Positions 25,184 to 34,014 of a stretch of 64,000 nt of DNA are shown here, in pieces. The position numbers were made by a program, and so were the translations under genes. Positions within the stretch are counted from its first letter, which is position 1; every line of letters starts with the position of its first letter. This stretch comes from an uncultured Pelagibacteraceae bacterium. Its GTDB lineage: Bacteria; Pseudomonadota; Alphaproteobacteria; Pelagibacterales; Pelagibacteraceae. The stretch is taken from NCBI GenBank assembly GCA_902567945.1, contig CACFOC010000002.1, forward strand, positions 1 through 64,000, given 5' to 3'. The notes under the pieces were generated by a model. That model was given only the letters and a program-made list of their open reading frames with translations. It was not told the DNA's origin and searched no databases.

Positions 25184-25657
25184 ATGCTAATTCAATTTAA
25201 AGATTATTTAACTTTTGAAAATATATATTTGTGGGTGAACTTAGGTGTTTTACCCTTCTGGCTTTTGCTAATTTTGCTACCAAAATCTAATTTTACTCAA
25301 GTATTGGTAAATTCTATAATAGCGCCTCTTATACTTGGTTCTGTTTACGTTTATGTTGTATATCAATCAATTTTATTGGATGAAAATATATTCGATATTC
25401 TTCTATTATATCTCAGTTTGGATAATCTTTATACAGTATTTGCTACAGAGTCCTTTTTATTAATATTTTGGATACATTTTTTATTTTTAAATCTCTTTTT
25501 GGGAAATTGGATTGTACGAGATGCTATAAAATTTAATATTCCTCAAGGCTTAATTGTATTTCACTTAATTTTAATTTATTTTTCTGGGCCGTTTGGTATT
25601 TTCTTGTATTGGTTAATAAGAGTTTTTTATTCAAAAAAATTAAAATTTCATGACTAA
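25184..25657 (+). CDS. ABA4-like (DUF4281) membrane protein
   Basis: Encodes 157 residues with four helices. It has the pattern of the ABA4 family: an early Pro-Phe-Trp segment (VLPFWLLLILLP), WIHFLFLNLFLGNWIVRDAIKFNIPQ and the closing SGPFGIFLYWLIRV. In plants ABA4 is needed for neoxanthin formation; bacterial members have no settled role. It overlaps the following isomerase-like gene by 8 bp. Marine SAR11 cells often make beta-carotene for proteorhodopsin retinal, but no carotenoid gene is in this window, so that link is only suggestive. Confidence 0.72.
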   Translation: MLIQFKDYLTFENIYLWVNLGVLPFWLLLILLPKSNFTQVLVNSIIAPLILGSVYVYVVYQSILLDENIFDILLLYLSLDNLYTVFATESFLLIFWIHFLFLNLFLGNWIVRDAIKFNIPQGLIVFHLILIYFSGPFGIFLYWLIRVFYSKKLKFHD

Positions 25658-26237
25658 GGTATTTGAATTCTTCTTCGATTTTGCAAGTCCTTACACATTT
25701 ATAGCTCACAAAAAAATTATACAATTTGAAAAGGAAAAAACTATAAATGTAAAATATAAACCAGTTTTATTAGGTGGTCTTTTAAAATTAGCTGGAATTA
25801 AAGCAAATGCTGACATTCCAATTAAAGCCAAGTATATGATTCGCGACTGTAAAATTTCAGCTGAAAAAAATAATATAGTTTTTAAATTTAATAATTATTT
25901 TCCAATATTAACATTAAATTTAATGAGATGTGTTATAGTTGCTGAGCGCAAAGGCTTTGATCGAAATTTTATAAATAAAGTTTTTGAAGCTATTTGGATT
26001 GATGGCTTAAATTTAAATGATAGTTCTATTTTAGAAAAATTACTAAAAAATTTAGAAATAAACCCTAAAGTCTTTTTAACTGATGCTAGTGACCAAAAAA
26101 TTAAAGATGATTTAAAAAAAAGAACAGAAGAAGCTTTTAGTAAAGGAGTTTTTGGTACTCCCTCATTTATTGTTAATAATAAATTATTTTGGGGTCAAGA
26201 TCGCTTAGAATTTGCTATAAGTGAAGCAAATAAATAA
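25650..26237 (+). CDS. 2-Hydroxychromene-2-carboxylate isomerase-like (DsbA superfamily)
   Basis: Encodes 195 residues of the DsbA/kappa-GST-like thioredoxin superfamily. The start VFEFFFDFASPYTFIA has Ser in place of the CxxC motif, as in HCCA isomerase, and the end has TEEAFSKGVFGTPSFIVNNKLFWGQDRL with the cis-Pro. These enzymes isomerise HCCA with glutathione in naphthalene degradation, but in marine bacteria the family is widespread and probably handles other glutathione-linked isomerisations. It overlaps the ABA4-like gene by 8 bp. Confidence 0.82.
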   Translation: MTKVFEFFFDFASPYTFIAHKKIIQFEKEKTINVKYKPVLLGGLLKLAGIKANADIPIKAKYMIRDCKISAEKNNIVFKFNNYFPILTLNLMRCVIVAERKGFDRNFINKVFEAIWIDGLNLNDSSILEKLLKNLEINPKVFLTDASDQKIKDDLKKRTEEAFSKGVFGTPSFIVNNKLFWGQDRLEFAISEANK

Positions 26238-26275
26238 ATTTATGCTGTTTAATAATTTTATTTTTTAGGAATCTT

Positions 26276-27307
26276 ATGAAAAAACAAAAAAATGCCATAA
26301 AAATAAACTTTTTTAAAAAAATTTTTATTAAAATTTGTAGGTTGTTAGGTTATGAAATAATTGATCAAAATAATTTATATATTCCAACGTCAAATAAATT
26401 TTTTAATGAAGAGTTAAGTGTAGCTGGAAAAAAGTCTATAAATTTACCATTAGGTGAGGTTAAAATAACTAAAAAGATTAAAAATCTAGATATTATAGTT
26501 AAAACTTGCACGACTGTTAATTTAGTTAGTCAAACTAAAAAAAGAATTTTTGAAAAAGAAAAATCAGAATACACTTTTAGATGTATTAATTCACTTATCA
26601 AAAGTGTTACTTTTGCAAAAAATAAAATGCCTAATATTGACTTTAGAGTTTTTGTTGTTGATTATAATTCCACAAACTCAGATCTTGAAAAAATAAAAAG
26701 TAAACTAGATAAATCTTCCATTAAAAACAAGATGCTTAATATAAATGTAAAAAATTATGAACATAATATTGCTAACTTAAATGAAAAAAATGAAAAAGTT
26801 ACAGATAATATGAAAGCTACTATGTGTAGTATTCATAGCACATTTTTGCTTGCAAAAGAGCAGTGTAATGATTTAATTTATTTTGTTGAAGATGATTATA
26901 TTCATAATGAAATAGCAATCTCTGAAATGATATTTACATATGAAAGAATCTCTTCACAAATGAATAAGGAACTAGTTATTTGTCCATCAGATTATCCTTT
27001 TTTGTATAATAAAATAGATAGTACGTACATATATTTAGGAAATAAAAGGCACTGGAGAAGTACTGAAGAAACTTTGCTTACTTTTATGGTTAATAAAAGT
27101 TTTATAACAAAGTATTGGGCGTCATTAGACGGTATGTGTAAATTTGAAAACTCTCCCTTTGAAAAACCACTGCATAAAATTTATGAAAATGAATTATGTT
27201 TGTCCCCGATGCCTTCTTTGGCATTACACTGCACTAATGTTAATTCAGTCTTTGGGTTATCACCTGGTATTGATTGGAAAAAAATTTGGGACGAAAATGC
27301 TGATTAA
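26276..27307 (+). CDS. Glycosyltransferase-like protein of unknown substrate
   Basis: Encodes 343 residues with no signal peptide. After a basic N-terminus, the middle shows a GT-A-like pattern: LDIIVKTCT, then DFRVFVVDYNSTNSDLEKI and a DxD-like acidic motif in LIYFVEDDYIHNEIAISEM. The rest has many aromatic residues and a conserved-looking CHCTNVNSV-like Cys region (ALHCTNVNSVFGLSP). It is probably a nucleotide-sugar transferase acting in envelope or cell surface glycan synthesis; the family is not recognised precisely. A bidirectional terminator follows. Confidence 0.6.
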   Translation: MKKQKNAIKINFFKKIFIKICRLLGYEIIDQNNLYIPTSNKFFNEELSVAGKKSINLPLGEVKITKKIKNLDIIVKTCTTVNLVSQTKKRIFEKEKSEYTFRCINSLIKSVTFAKNKMPNIDFRVFVVDYNSTNSDLEKIKSKLDKSSIKNKMLNINVKNYEHNIANLNEKNEKVTDNMKATMCSIHSTFLLAKEQCNDLIYFVEDDYIHNEIAISEMIFTYERISSQMNKELVICPSDYPFLYNKIDSTYIYLGNKRHWRSTEETLLTFMVNKSFITKYWASLDGMCKFENSPFEKPLHKIYENELCLSPMPSLALHCTNVNSVFGLSPGIDWKKIWDENAD

Positions 27308-27311
27308 ATCT

Positions 27312-27360
27312 GCTTAGAAAAACAGCCTCTGCTAAATTTATACAAAGGCTGTTTTTAAGC
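27312..27360. terminator. Bidirectional intrinsic terminator between the glycosyltransferase-like gene and HU
   Basis: AAAAACAGCCT (27318-27328) and AGGCTGTTTTT (27346-27356) form an 11-bp perfect stem around 17 bases; outer GCTTA/TAAGC adds more pairs. A-rich on one side and T-rich on the other, it can terminate transcription from both convergent genes. Confidence 0.82.
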
Positions 27361-27636
27361 TTATTTATTAAACATTTCTTTAAGTGCTTTTGCTGGCAAG
27401 AACTTGACTTTTTGTGATGCTGCAATCTGTATCTGTTCTCCAGTTCTTGGGTTTCGACCTACTCGAGCCTTTCTTTTAGCCACTTTGTACGTCCCAAAAC
27501 CAGCAATTTTGACTTGCTCATCACTTTTTAAGCAACCCAAAATAATCTCGGTAATTCCGTCAAATGTACGTTCAGCATCTGCTTTACTGAGATTCATGCT
27601 TGAAGATATTTTGCCTATTAGTTGTTTTTTGTTCAT
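27361..27636 (-). CDS. hup: HU family DNA-binding protein
   Basis: Encodes 91 residues, the standard HU/IHF size. MNKKQLIGKISSSMNLSKADAERTFDGI is the helical dimer body; GFGTYKVAKRKARVGRNPRTGEQIQI is the DNA-binding beta arm with Arg-Asn-Pro at its tip. It bends and compacts DNA as a homodimer; single-gene HU is usual for small alphaproteobacterial genomes. The 164-bp gap upstream to rseP has several T-rich stretches but no clear promoter I can define. Confidence 0.95.
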   Translation of the reverse strand: MNKKQLIGKISSSMNLSKADAERTFDGITEIILGCLKSDEQVKIAGFGTYKVAKRKARVGRNPRTGEQIQIAASQKVKFLPAKALKEMFNK

Positions 27637-27800
27637 TTTAGCCTCTTTTTTGTGCTTTTTTTACTTTTCACATAAATATAAGGAAAATCAATGTTTTTTT
27701 TAGTGTGTTTTGAAGATATCAACACAATATATGGTTATATGTCTAAAAATGTTGATTTTAAAGGCTTTTTTCAATTTTAAAGACTGCTTTTTATGTTTTT

Positions 27801-28907
27801 TTAAAAAATTCCTAAACCTTTTAAGTCGTTAAATGTCACAAAAAACATCAAAGAAAACAACAAAAATAAACCGATTCGAAAAAAACCTTCTTGAATTTTT
27901 TGACTTAGAGGACGTCCCAAAATTTTTTCAAAGAAATAAAACATTAAATGACCGCCATCAAGCATAGGTATTGGAAATAAATTTATCAATCCTAAGCTTA
28001 TTGAAATATAAGCCATAACATTTAAAAAAGGGATAATTCCATATTCTGCAACTTTACCTGTAATATTAGCTATCTTTATTGGACCACCTAGCTGTGCGGG
28101 GTCACCAGAACCTGTTAATATTTTACCAAGATAATTCAAAGATGTAATAGTAACAAACCAAACTTCCTTTACTGAATAATATATAGCTTCAGCAGGACCT
28201 AAAGACTTTCTTTCAAATTTATTATTAGTAACTAAAAGTTTTATTCCAATTATTTTTTTTTTTACTGGAGTACCAAAATAATCCACATCATCAATAATAT
28301 TAGGTGTAATTAATAAAGAAAGCTGTTTATCATTTCTTAAAATATCAAATTTAATTATTTCTGAGGTCGAAGTATTAATAAGAGTCGAAACCTCTAAGAT
28401 GCTCTCAACATTTTTATTATCAATTGACAAAATTTTATCATTTTTTTTTAATCCTGAGATAAATGCTGGGCTATCTTTTTGTACTTCGTCAATAATTGCT
28501 GGTGTCATATCCTTGCCATAAAAAAAATTAACCATAGCAAAAATTAATATTGCCAAAACAAAGTTAGCTAACGGCCCTGCTGCAACTATTAATGATCTTT
28601 GATATAAAGGTTTTAAAATGAATAATTTTTTTCTATCCTCTTCTTTATATTTTTCAATTAATTCTTTTTGCTCTGATTGACTAAAAACATTTCGGTCTCC
28701 AAAAAATTTTACATAACCTCCAAGAGGTATCCAGCATATTTTCCATCGAGTGCCAAATTTATCATTCCATCCAAAGATTTCTTTACCGAAACCTATTGAA
28801 AAATCAGTAACACCAACCCCAAATTTTTTAGCAAAGTAATAGTGTCCATATTCATGGATAAATACTACAACGGTAATTAATACTATAAATGGTAATATAT
28901 AATTCAT
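27801..28907 (-). CDS. rseP: RIP metalloprotease RseP (site-2 protease, M50)
   Basis: Encodes 368 residues. The HExxH zinc motif lies in helix 1 (HEYGH, residues 18-22), one PDZ domain follows the second helix (DEVQKDSPAFISGLKKNDKILSIDN), and the second zinc motif region is INLFPIPMLDGGHLMFYFFE near the C-terminus. It cleaves anti-sigma factors or other membrane proteins in the inner membrane. It shares one base with the rhomboid gene upstream, so two intramembrane proteases are made from one transcript. The single PDZ domain (two in E. coli) is usual for reduced genomes. Confidence 0.93.
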   Translation of the reverse strand: MNYILPFIVLITVVVFIHEYGHYYFAKKFGVGVTDFSIGFGKEIFGWNDKFGTRWKICWIPLGGYVKFFGDRNVFSQSEQKELIEKYKEEDRKKLFILKPLYQRSLIVAAGPLANFVLAILIFAMVNFFYGKDMTPAIIDEVQKDSPAFISGLKKNDKILSIDNKNVESILEVSTLINTSTSEIIKFDILRNDKQLSLLITPNIIDDVDYFGTPVKKKIIGIKLLVTNNKFERKSLGPAEAIYYSVKEVWFVTITSLNYLGKILTGSGDPAQLGGPIKIANITGKVAEYGIIPFLNVMAYISISLGLINLFPIPMLDGGHLMFYFFEKILGRPLSQKIQEGFFRIGLFLLFSLMFFVTFNDLKGLGIF

Positions 28908-29593
28908 TATCCCCAGGGACCTTTTATAATTTTCCTTTTTCTTTTAGTTTTTTTATTAAAAAACAATATCAAAATCATACCAGAAACAAAACCTCCAATG
29001 TGTGCTGCATATGCTACTCCTCCTCCAGTAGAAATAAATTGCAAAATAAACCAAAAACCTAAAACATATAAAGCTCTAATTTTAATTAACTGGCTAAAAA
29101 AACCAAATGGAATTAAAACTAATACTCTTGCATTGGGATGATTAATCAAATAAGCACCCAGCACTCCACCAATCGCGCCACTAGCTCCAACCATAGGAAT
29201 CTGCGACTGAGTGTCTACGAAAACTTGTGTCATTGCCGCACCTACTCCAGCTAAAAGATAAAAAATTAAAAATCTTGATGGTCCTAAGTTATCTTCAATA
29301 TTATCAGCAAAAATCCACATGTAGAGCATGTTTCCTATTAGATGCATAAAACCTCCATGCATAAACATAGATGTAAAAATAGTTAGAAAAGCTGGCACAG
29401 AATAAAGATCCATTGGCAATTGATTATGCCCCATCAGAACCGAAGGGATTAATCCGTATGAATAAAAAAGTTGACCAGTTTTATATGATTGAGAGCTAAG
29501 CTGAATCAAAAAAATCAAAATACATGAACCAATCAAAAAATAAGTTATTACAGGTTTGTTCGATGTAGGATTATCATCTTTTAAAGGAATCAT
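28907..29593 (-). CDS. Rhomboid-family intramembrane serine protease
   Basis: Encodes 228 residues, six to seven helices. The catalytic dyad is Ser139 in GASGAIGG and His198 in AAHIGGF, with the oxyanion-region HGGFMHLIGNMLYMWIF at 79-95. The lysine-rich tail is cytosolic. It overlaps rseP by 1 bp and the start of its frame lies inside thiV's 3' end by 20 bp, so it is in an operon thiV-rhomboid-rseP. Its substrate is unknown. Confidence 0.9.
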   Translation of the reverse strand: MIPLKDDNPTSNKPVITYFLIGSCILIFLIQLSSQSYKTGQLFYSYGLIPSVLMGHNQLPMDLYSVPAFLTIFTSMFMHGGFMHLIGNMLYMWIFADNIEDNLGPSRFLIFYLLAGVGAAMTQVFVDTQSQIPMVGASGAIGGVLGAYLINHPNARVLVLIPFGFFSQLIKIRALYVLGFWFILQFISTGGGVAYAAHIGGFVSGMILILFFNKKTKRKRKIIKGPWG

Positions 29594-31028
29594 AAGTTAT
29601 TATAACAATTAATGGCGCAAGTGTTGCTATTAAAAAAGACCAGAATAACAAAGAGCTTGTTACGATATTTGGAAGTAAATCAAAAGGTAATAATGTCCCT
29701 ATTAATATGCTTTTAGAAAAATCAGGACTTGGAAAAATTAATAAACCTAAAAATAAACCCAATAATATTGATGTTATAGCTTTTTTTTCGCTAAATTTTT
29801 TCTGATAAAACCCATAAAAAACTGTAATTACTGCAGCACAACATAAAAGGTCAGCTAATAGAAAAAGATACAAAATACTAAATCCCTTTGAAGCAATTAT
29901 AAAAGAAATAAAAGATAAAATAATTACAAAAATTTTTGATAGTTTTAAATAATTTTTCTGAACTAAATTTGAATAAATTTTTTTCCCATCTACAATAACT
30001 ATACTTGAAATAGCATTTATTAACGTATCAACAGTACTTATGGTTAATGATATGGCTAAAATAATAATTATTATTGACAAGAATTCTGTTTTATCTTTTA
30101 AAAGAATTGAAAAAAAAGCTAAGTCTGGATTTATATTATTATCAATTGAAATTGCAAATATTCCTGCCATTCCCATAAAAAAAACAATTGGAATAATAGT
30201 CCCAAACGAAAATAAGAGACTTCTTTTTAATACTTCATTATTTTTAGCTGCAAAAACTCTTTGCCAATTTCCTTGATGAAAAAGGTTAGTTGCTGCTACT
30301 GCAATAAAAAATGTCAGTCCAGCAGTATAATTGGGGAAATATTTGTAGCTAAGTAAATGACCTGAATTTTTTTGAATAACATCAAAAGTTATTTGATTCG
30401 GATTAATATTAAAGAAAAAATAAACTGAGATTAATAATAAAATCAGCACTATAAAAAATTGTAGATTATCAGTTAATATAGAAGCTCTTAGGCCTCCGTA
30501 TAAAGTATAAACTAGCGTAGTTATGATAACCAGTATGGAGGTAAACCATAATGGAGTACCAGAAATATAGTTTACTAATAGTGAGACCGCAGTAACTTCT
30601 GCACACAAAAAAATAAACATATAAAAAATAGTTAATACTAAAATTAATTTAAATAGTTTTTTACCAAATTTTTTATAAATAAATTCAGTAAGTGTATTTC
30701 CTTTTGGAAAAATTTTTCTTATTTTCTTCCCTAAAAAAATAAAAGCAACCATTGGAAAAGCAGTACCAAGAGAATAACCTATTACGGAACCTATACCTCC
30801 CCAAGTTGCTGCTGAAGCCGGACCAAACAATATCCAAGCACCTAATGCTGATGCAATTAAACTTGTCGTTAAGGATAGAGTTCCTACATTTCTATTAGCT
30901 GTTAGGTAGTTTGATAAACCCTGGTGTCTTTTTGAATATAAAATTCCAATTAAAGCAAATAGCAAACTAATTGAAACAACTAATAATAAAGCAAAATTTT
31001 GATCTAAAAAATATACTTGATTTTTCAT
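29574..31028 (-). CDS. thiV: SSS-family sodium symporter under TPP riboswitch control (ThiV type)
   Basis: Encodes 484 residues with about 13 helices of the sodium:solute symporter fold (SNYLTANRNVGTLSLTTSLIASALGAW, then GPASAATWGG). The decisive clue is a complete TPP riboswitch in its leader (31033-31106). In SAR11 an SSS symporter behind a TPP riboswitch, ThiV, is the proposed importer of the thiamin pyrimidine precursor HMP. The protein keeps the family's Na+-site Ser/Thr in helix 8 (AISLTISTVDTLINAIS). The ribosome site GAGGG is part of the riboswitch. It overlaps the rhomboid gene by 20 bp; that operon link seems accidental. Confidence 0.85.
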   Translation of the reverse strand: MKNQVYFLDQNFALLLVVSISLLFALIGILYSKRHQGLSNYLTANRNVGTLSLTTSLIASALGAWILFGPASAATWGGIGSVIGYSLGTAFPMVAFIFLGKKIRKIFPKGNTLTEFIYKKFGKKLFKLILVLTIFYMFIFLCAEVTAVSLLVNYISGTPLWFTSILVIITTLVYTLYGGLRASILTDNLQFFIVLILLLISVYFFFNINPNQITFDVIQKNSGHLLSYKYFPNYTAGLTFFIAVAATNLFHQGNWQRVFAAKNNEVLKRSLLFSFGTIIPIVFFMGMAGIFAISIDNNINPDLAFFSILLKDKTEFLSIIIIILAISLTISTVDTLINAISSIVIVDGKKIYSNLVQKNYLKLSKIFVIILSFISFIIASKGFSILYLFLLADLLCCAAVITVFYGFYQKKFSEKKAITSILLGLFLGLLIFPSPDFSKSILIGTLLPFDLLPNIVTSSLLFWSFLIATLAPLIVIITYDSFKR

Positions 31029-31032
31029 AATA

Positions 31033-31106
31033 TTCCCTCACTGAATTACCAGTCAGGTTCTTAGGGTATAATCTCAGTCCGTAAAGACACCCCTTCGAAC
31101 TCAATA
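31033..31106 (-). promoter_or_regulatory. TPP (thi-box) riboswitch controlling thiV
   Basis: Read on the minus strand the leader carries all core TPP-aptamer motifs in order: GGGGTGTC (31093-31086), CTGAGA (31077-31072), ACCC, AACCTGA (31059-31053), CTGGTAAT (31052-31045) and GAGGGAA (31039-31033). The P3 arm is short. The closing strand contains the ribosome site six bases before the ATG (31028), so ligand binding probably blocks translation of thiV. No terminator hairpin is visible between aptamer and start. Confidence 0.93.
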
Positions 31107-31124
31107 ATAATATCAATCTTTTAT

Positions 31125-32183
31125 TTAGAAACAAACCAAATGATCAATATAAATTGGTCTTTTAATTCCAAACTTGTCTTTAATTTTATGTTGGTGTTCG
31201 TGATGAGAATGAACAAATACTGGGATAAGCTGATTGTTCATTGTTTTTAAAGTGTATATAAAATTCGTTCCTCTAAATTTTCTGTCAACCACTTCTAATT
31301 TTAAATTGCTTTGATCGTCGTGCTCTAAATCTTCTGGTTGAATTAAAAGTTTAACCGTTGAACCAATATTTTGTTTTTTAATAAAATTACCCTTTATTGT
31401 TCCCAACTCTGTATTTTCTAAGCTGTCACCGCCCGTAACTTTTGCTTCTATTAAGATCCCTCTATTTAAAAAGTTAACCACCTCTAAAGAATTTGGGTAA
31501 TGGTAAATATTATAGGGAATATCAAACTGCTTAAGTGATTGATCAATAATAATTCCACATTTGTTACCCATATAAAAAGCTTCGTATGAATCATGAGTAA
31601 CAATAATTGTTGAAACATTAACTTCGTTTAAAATCTTTTTTATTTTTAACTGTAATTCTTCTTTTAAACTTTGATCTATATTTGAAAATGGCTCATCTAA
31701 AAGAAGTAAATCAGGTTTAGACATTAAAGAACGTGCTAAAGAAACTCTTTGGGCTTCTCCTGAACTAATTTCATGAGGATATTTTTGCTGAATATCTTCC
31801 AAATGTAGGAGGTTAACAAAATCGTATACTGAATAATTAAATTTTTTATTTTTATTTCTATCTGCTCCAAATTTTATATTATCAATCACATTATAATGGG
31901 GAAACAAACAGTTTTCTTGAAATGAAAGAGCTATATTTCTTTTTTCGGGCTCCATATGAAAATCAGATGATGAAATTGTTTGTCCTTTTAAAACAATTTT
32001 TCCAGTTTCTATTTTTTCCAAACCTGCAATCGTTCTTAATATTGTAGTTTTTCCTATTCCGGACGGTCCTAATAAACAAATTATTTCTCCTTCTTTTTCT
32101 AGATTAAAAGTAACATTATTAACCTTATTTTTTTTGCTTGCTGCAAAAGTTACATCTTGGATTTCCAAAAAATTTTGGCTCAT
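31125..32183 (-). CDS. fbpC: Ferric iron ABC transporter ATP-binding protein
   Basis: Encodes 352 residues, the length of FbpC-type ATPases with a C-terminal TOBE domain. Walker A is GPSGIGKTT (near 35-43), the signature is SSGEAQRVSLARSL (ISSGEAQ in place of LSGGQ), Walker B is PDLLLLDEPFSNID and the switch His is in IIVTHDSYEAF. It drives Fe(III) uptake with FbpB and FbpA. The gap to fbpB is 8 bp. Downstream, thiV begins after its riboswitch. Confidence 0.9.
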   Translation of the reverse strand: MSQNFLEIQDVTFAASKKNKVNNVTFNLEKEGEIICLLGPSGIGKTTILRTIAGLEKIETGKIVLKGQTISSSDFHMEPEKRNIALSFQENCLFPHYNVIDNIKFGADRNKNKKFNYSVYDFVNLLHLEDIQQKYPHEISSGEAQRVSLARSLMSKPDLLLLDEPFSNIDQSLKEELQLKIKKILNEVNVSTIIVTHDSYEAFYMGNKCGIIIDQSLKQFDIPYNIYHYPNSLEVVNFLNRGILIEAKVTGGDSLENTELGTIKGNFIKKQNIGSTVKLLIQPEDLEHDDQSNLKLEVVDRKFRGTNFIYTLKTMNNQLIPVFVHSHHEHQHKIKDKFGIKRPIYIDHLVCF

Positions 32184-32191
32184 ATGATCTA

Positions 32192-33799
32192 TTAATTATC
32201 AGATAATATATATTTAGAAACAAATAAAATAAACACACTTGCTATTAAAATAAGAAATAGAGATGGTGCTGCTGCAGCTTCGAGAAGGTCTTGTGATGCA
32301 TAAATATACGCCGTTGTAGCAAATGTTTCAAAATTAAATGGTCTAAGTATTAAAGTTATGGGCAATTCTTTTATTATTTCAATTGAGATCAAAATGCTAA
32401 TTAATAAAACGCTATTTTTAAGGTATGGAATATGAACCTTAGTAAAAGTTTTAAATTTTGTATACCCCAAAAGATAAGCGCTTTCATCCATTGACTGATT
32501 AATTTTTAAATATCCTGACTTGATACCATTTGAAGACAAAGCAAAAAATCTAACAAAATAAACTATCACTAAACCAAAAACTGAACCTATAAACATTGTT
32601 TTTAAATTAAAAAATACTAAACCGTCTAAGTAAGAAACTAGCGTAATGAAAGCTACAGCAAGTATAACGCCTGGGACAGCATATCCAGATACAGAAAAAG
32701 TTGTTAATACTTCAAGCAATTTACTTTTAGCTACTCTATTTCCATAGTTTGCAATAAAAGCAAAAACAATCATTAAAATACAAGATAAAAATACTAATAA
32801 AAGAGTATTAAATCCTATATTCCAAAAATTAAGATCTTGTAAATACTTTGGGAATTTAAAAGTCCAATAGATCATTTGAGAAACAGGAAAAAGAAAACTA
32901 AAAAAAAATAAAAAACTACAAAATGCTATTGCATAAAAAGATTTTTTTCCTGAAAGTTTAATTTTTGTTTTATTTACAAGGCCGCCTCTTGATGGTGTGT
33001 GATATCTTGCTCGTTTTCTTGAAAAATTTTCAATAAAAAATAAAAGTAAAATAAACAATAACAGTATAAATGATAGCTGGTTTGCTGATGCCAAATCATC
33101 AAACGCAATCCAAGAATTATATATTGCGGTAGTTAATGTTGATATGCTAAAAAAAGAAACAGTTCCAAAATCAGATAATGTTTCCATTGCGACTAAAGAT
33201 AATCCAACCACTATTGCTGGTCTGGCTGAAGGAAGAATAATTTTTAAAAAAGTTTTTTTTGATGACAGTCCAAGATTTCTACCTACATCAATTAAGTTTT
33301 GTGATTGATAATAAAAAGAGGCTCTAGTCAATACATAGACATAGCCAAATAAAGAGAAAGAAATAGAAATTATTGATCCAAACATTCCATCAAACTTAGG
33401 TATCAAATAATTGTATTCATAAGGTCCAAACAAATAAGTTAGAATTGAAAAAGCAGTACCATAATTCTCGAAAAAAGCAGTAAGAGAATAAGCATAAATA
33501 TAAGCTGGAACAGCAAATGATAATATTAATGCCCACTTAAAAAAATTGACACCTGGAAATTCATAAAAAGAAACGCAGTATGCTGAGCCAACACCAAACA
33601 AAAATGTTAACAATAATACCCCTGTTAAAAGCAAAAAGGAGTTAGATATATATTTTAATAAAAAAGTGTTTTTTAGCAGAGAATAATAATCTGAAGTTGC
33701 TTCAAAAAATCCAAGAAAAATTGTGATTATTGGTAGTGCTACTAATAGTGAAATAGTAAATGAACTTATGTGCCAAAAATTAAATTTTTTAAGTACCAT
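32192..33799 (-). CDS. fbpB: Ferric iron ABC transporter permease (double-length)
   Basis: About 535 residues from ATG 33799, with two BPD-transp domains of six helices each, as in FbpB/SfuB/HitB. The coupling motifs (EAA loops) are visible as DVGRNLGLSSKKTFLKIILPSARPAI in the first half and ESAYLLGYTKFKTFTKVHIPYLKNSV in the second. It forms the inner-membrane channel for Fe3+. The frame is open to 33829 but that start is inside the preceding small gene; the chosen start overlaps that gene's end by 11 bp. Confidence 0.9.
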   Translation of the reverse strand: MVLKKFNFWHISSFTISLLVALPIITIFLGFFEATSDYYSLLKNTFLLKYISNSFLLLTGVLLLTFLFGVGSAYCVSFYEFPGVNFFKWALILSFAVPAYIYAYSLTAFFENYGTAFSILTYLFGPYEYNYLIPKFDGMFGSIISISFSLFGYVYVLTRASFYYQSQNLIDVGRNLGLSSKKTFLKIILPSARPAIVVGLSLVAMETLSDFGTVSFFSISTLTTAIYNSWIAFDDLASANQLSFILLLFILLLFFIENFSRKRARYHTPSRGGLVNKTKIKLSGKKSFYAIAFCSFLFFFSFLFPVSQMIYWTFKFPKYLQDLNFWNIGFNTLLLVFLSCILMIVFAFIANYGNRVAKSKLLEVLTTFSVSGYAVPGVILAVAFITLVSYLDGLVFFNLKTMFIGSVFGLVIVYFVRFFALSSNGIKSGYLKINQSMDESAYLLGYTKFKTFTKVHIPYLKNSVLLISILISIEIIKELPITLILRPFNFETFATTAYIYASQDLLEAAAAPSLFLILIASVFILFVSKYILSDN

Positions 33800-33992
33800 T
33801 CTTTGAGCTTTCAAAAATAGAGTTAACAATTTCTTTTATTTCTTTTATTTTAATTTCACTTAATTTTCTATTGCTAACTTTTCTATCAATTTTTGAAGCT
33901 TCATTTAAACACGGCGCACATCCATAAGATAATTTATTTAAATCAAATGAGGGTTTGTTTAAATTTAATTTTCTTTTGTTTGTGCGCTTCAT
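33789..33992 (-). CDS. Small CxxC protein in the iron transporter operon
   Basis: Encodes 67 residues, no signal peptide and no helix in the membrane, very basic start (MKRTNKRKLNLNKPSF), then YGCAPCLNEASKID and a Glu/Lys-rich helical end. The CAPC motif could bind iron, zinc or an iron-sulfur cluster, or act as a thiol pair. It lies between fbpA (22 bp upstream) and fbpB (11-bp overlap), which supports real translation, and the operon is Fur-controlled. I do not recognise the family. Confidence 0.6.
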   Translation of the reverse strand: MKRTNKRKLNLNKPSFDLNKLSYGCAPCLNEASKIDRKVSNRKLSEIKIKEIKEIVNSIFESSKNGT

Positions 33993-34014
33993 GTTTATTA
34001 AGGGTTTGTTATTT

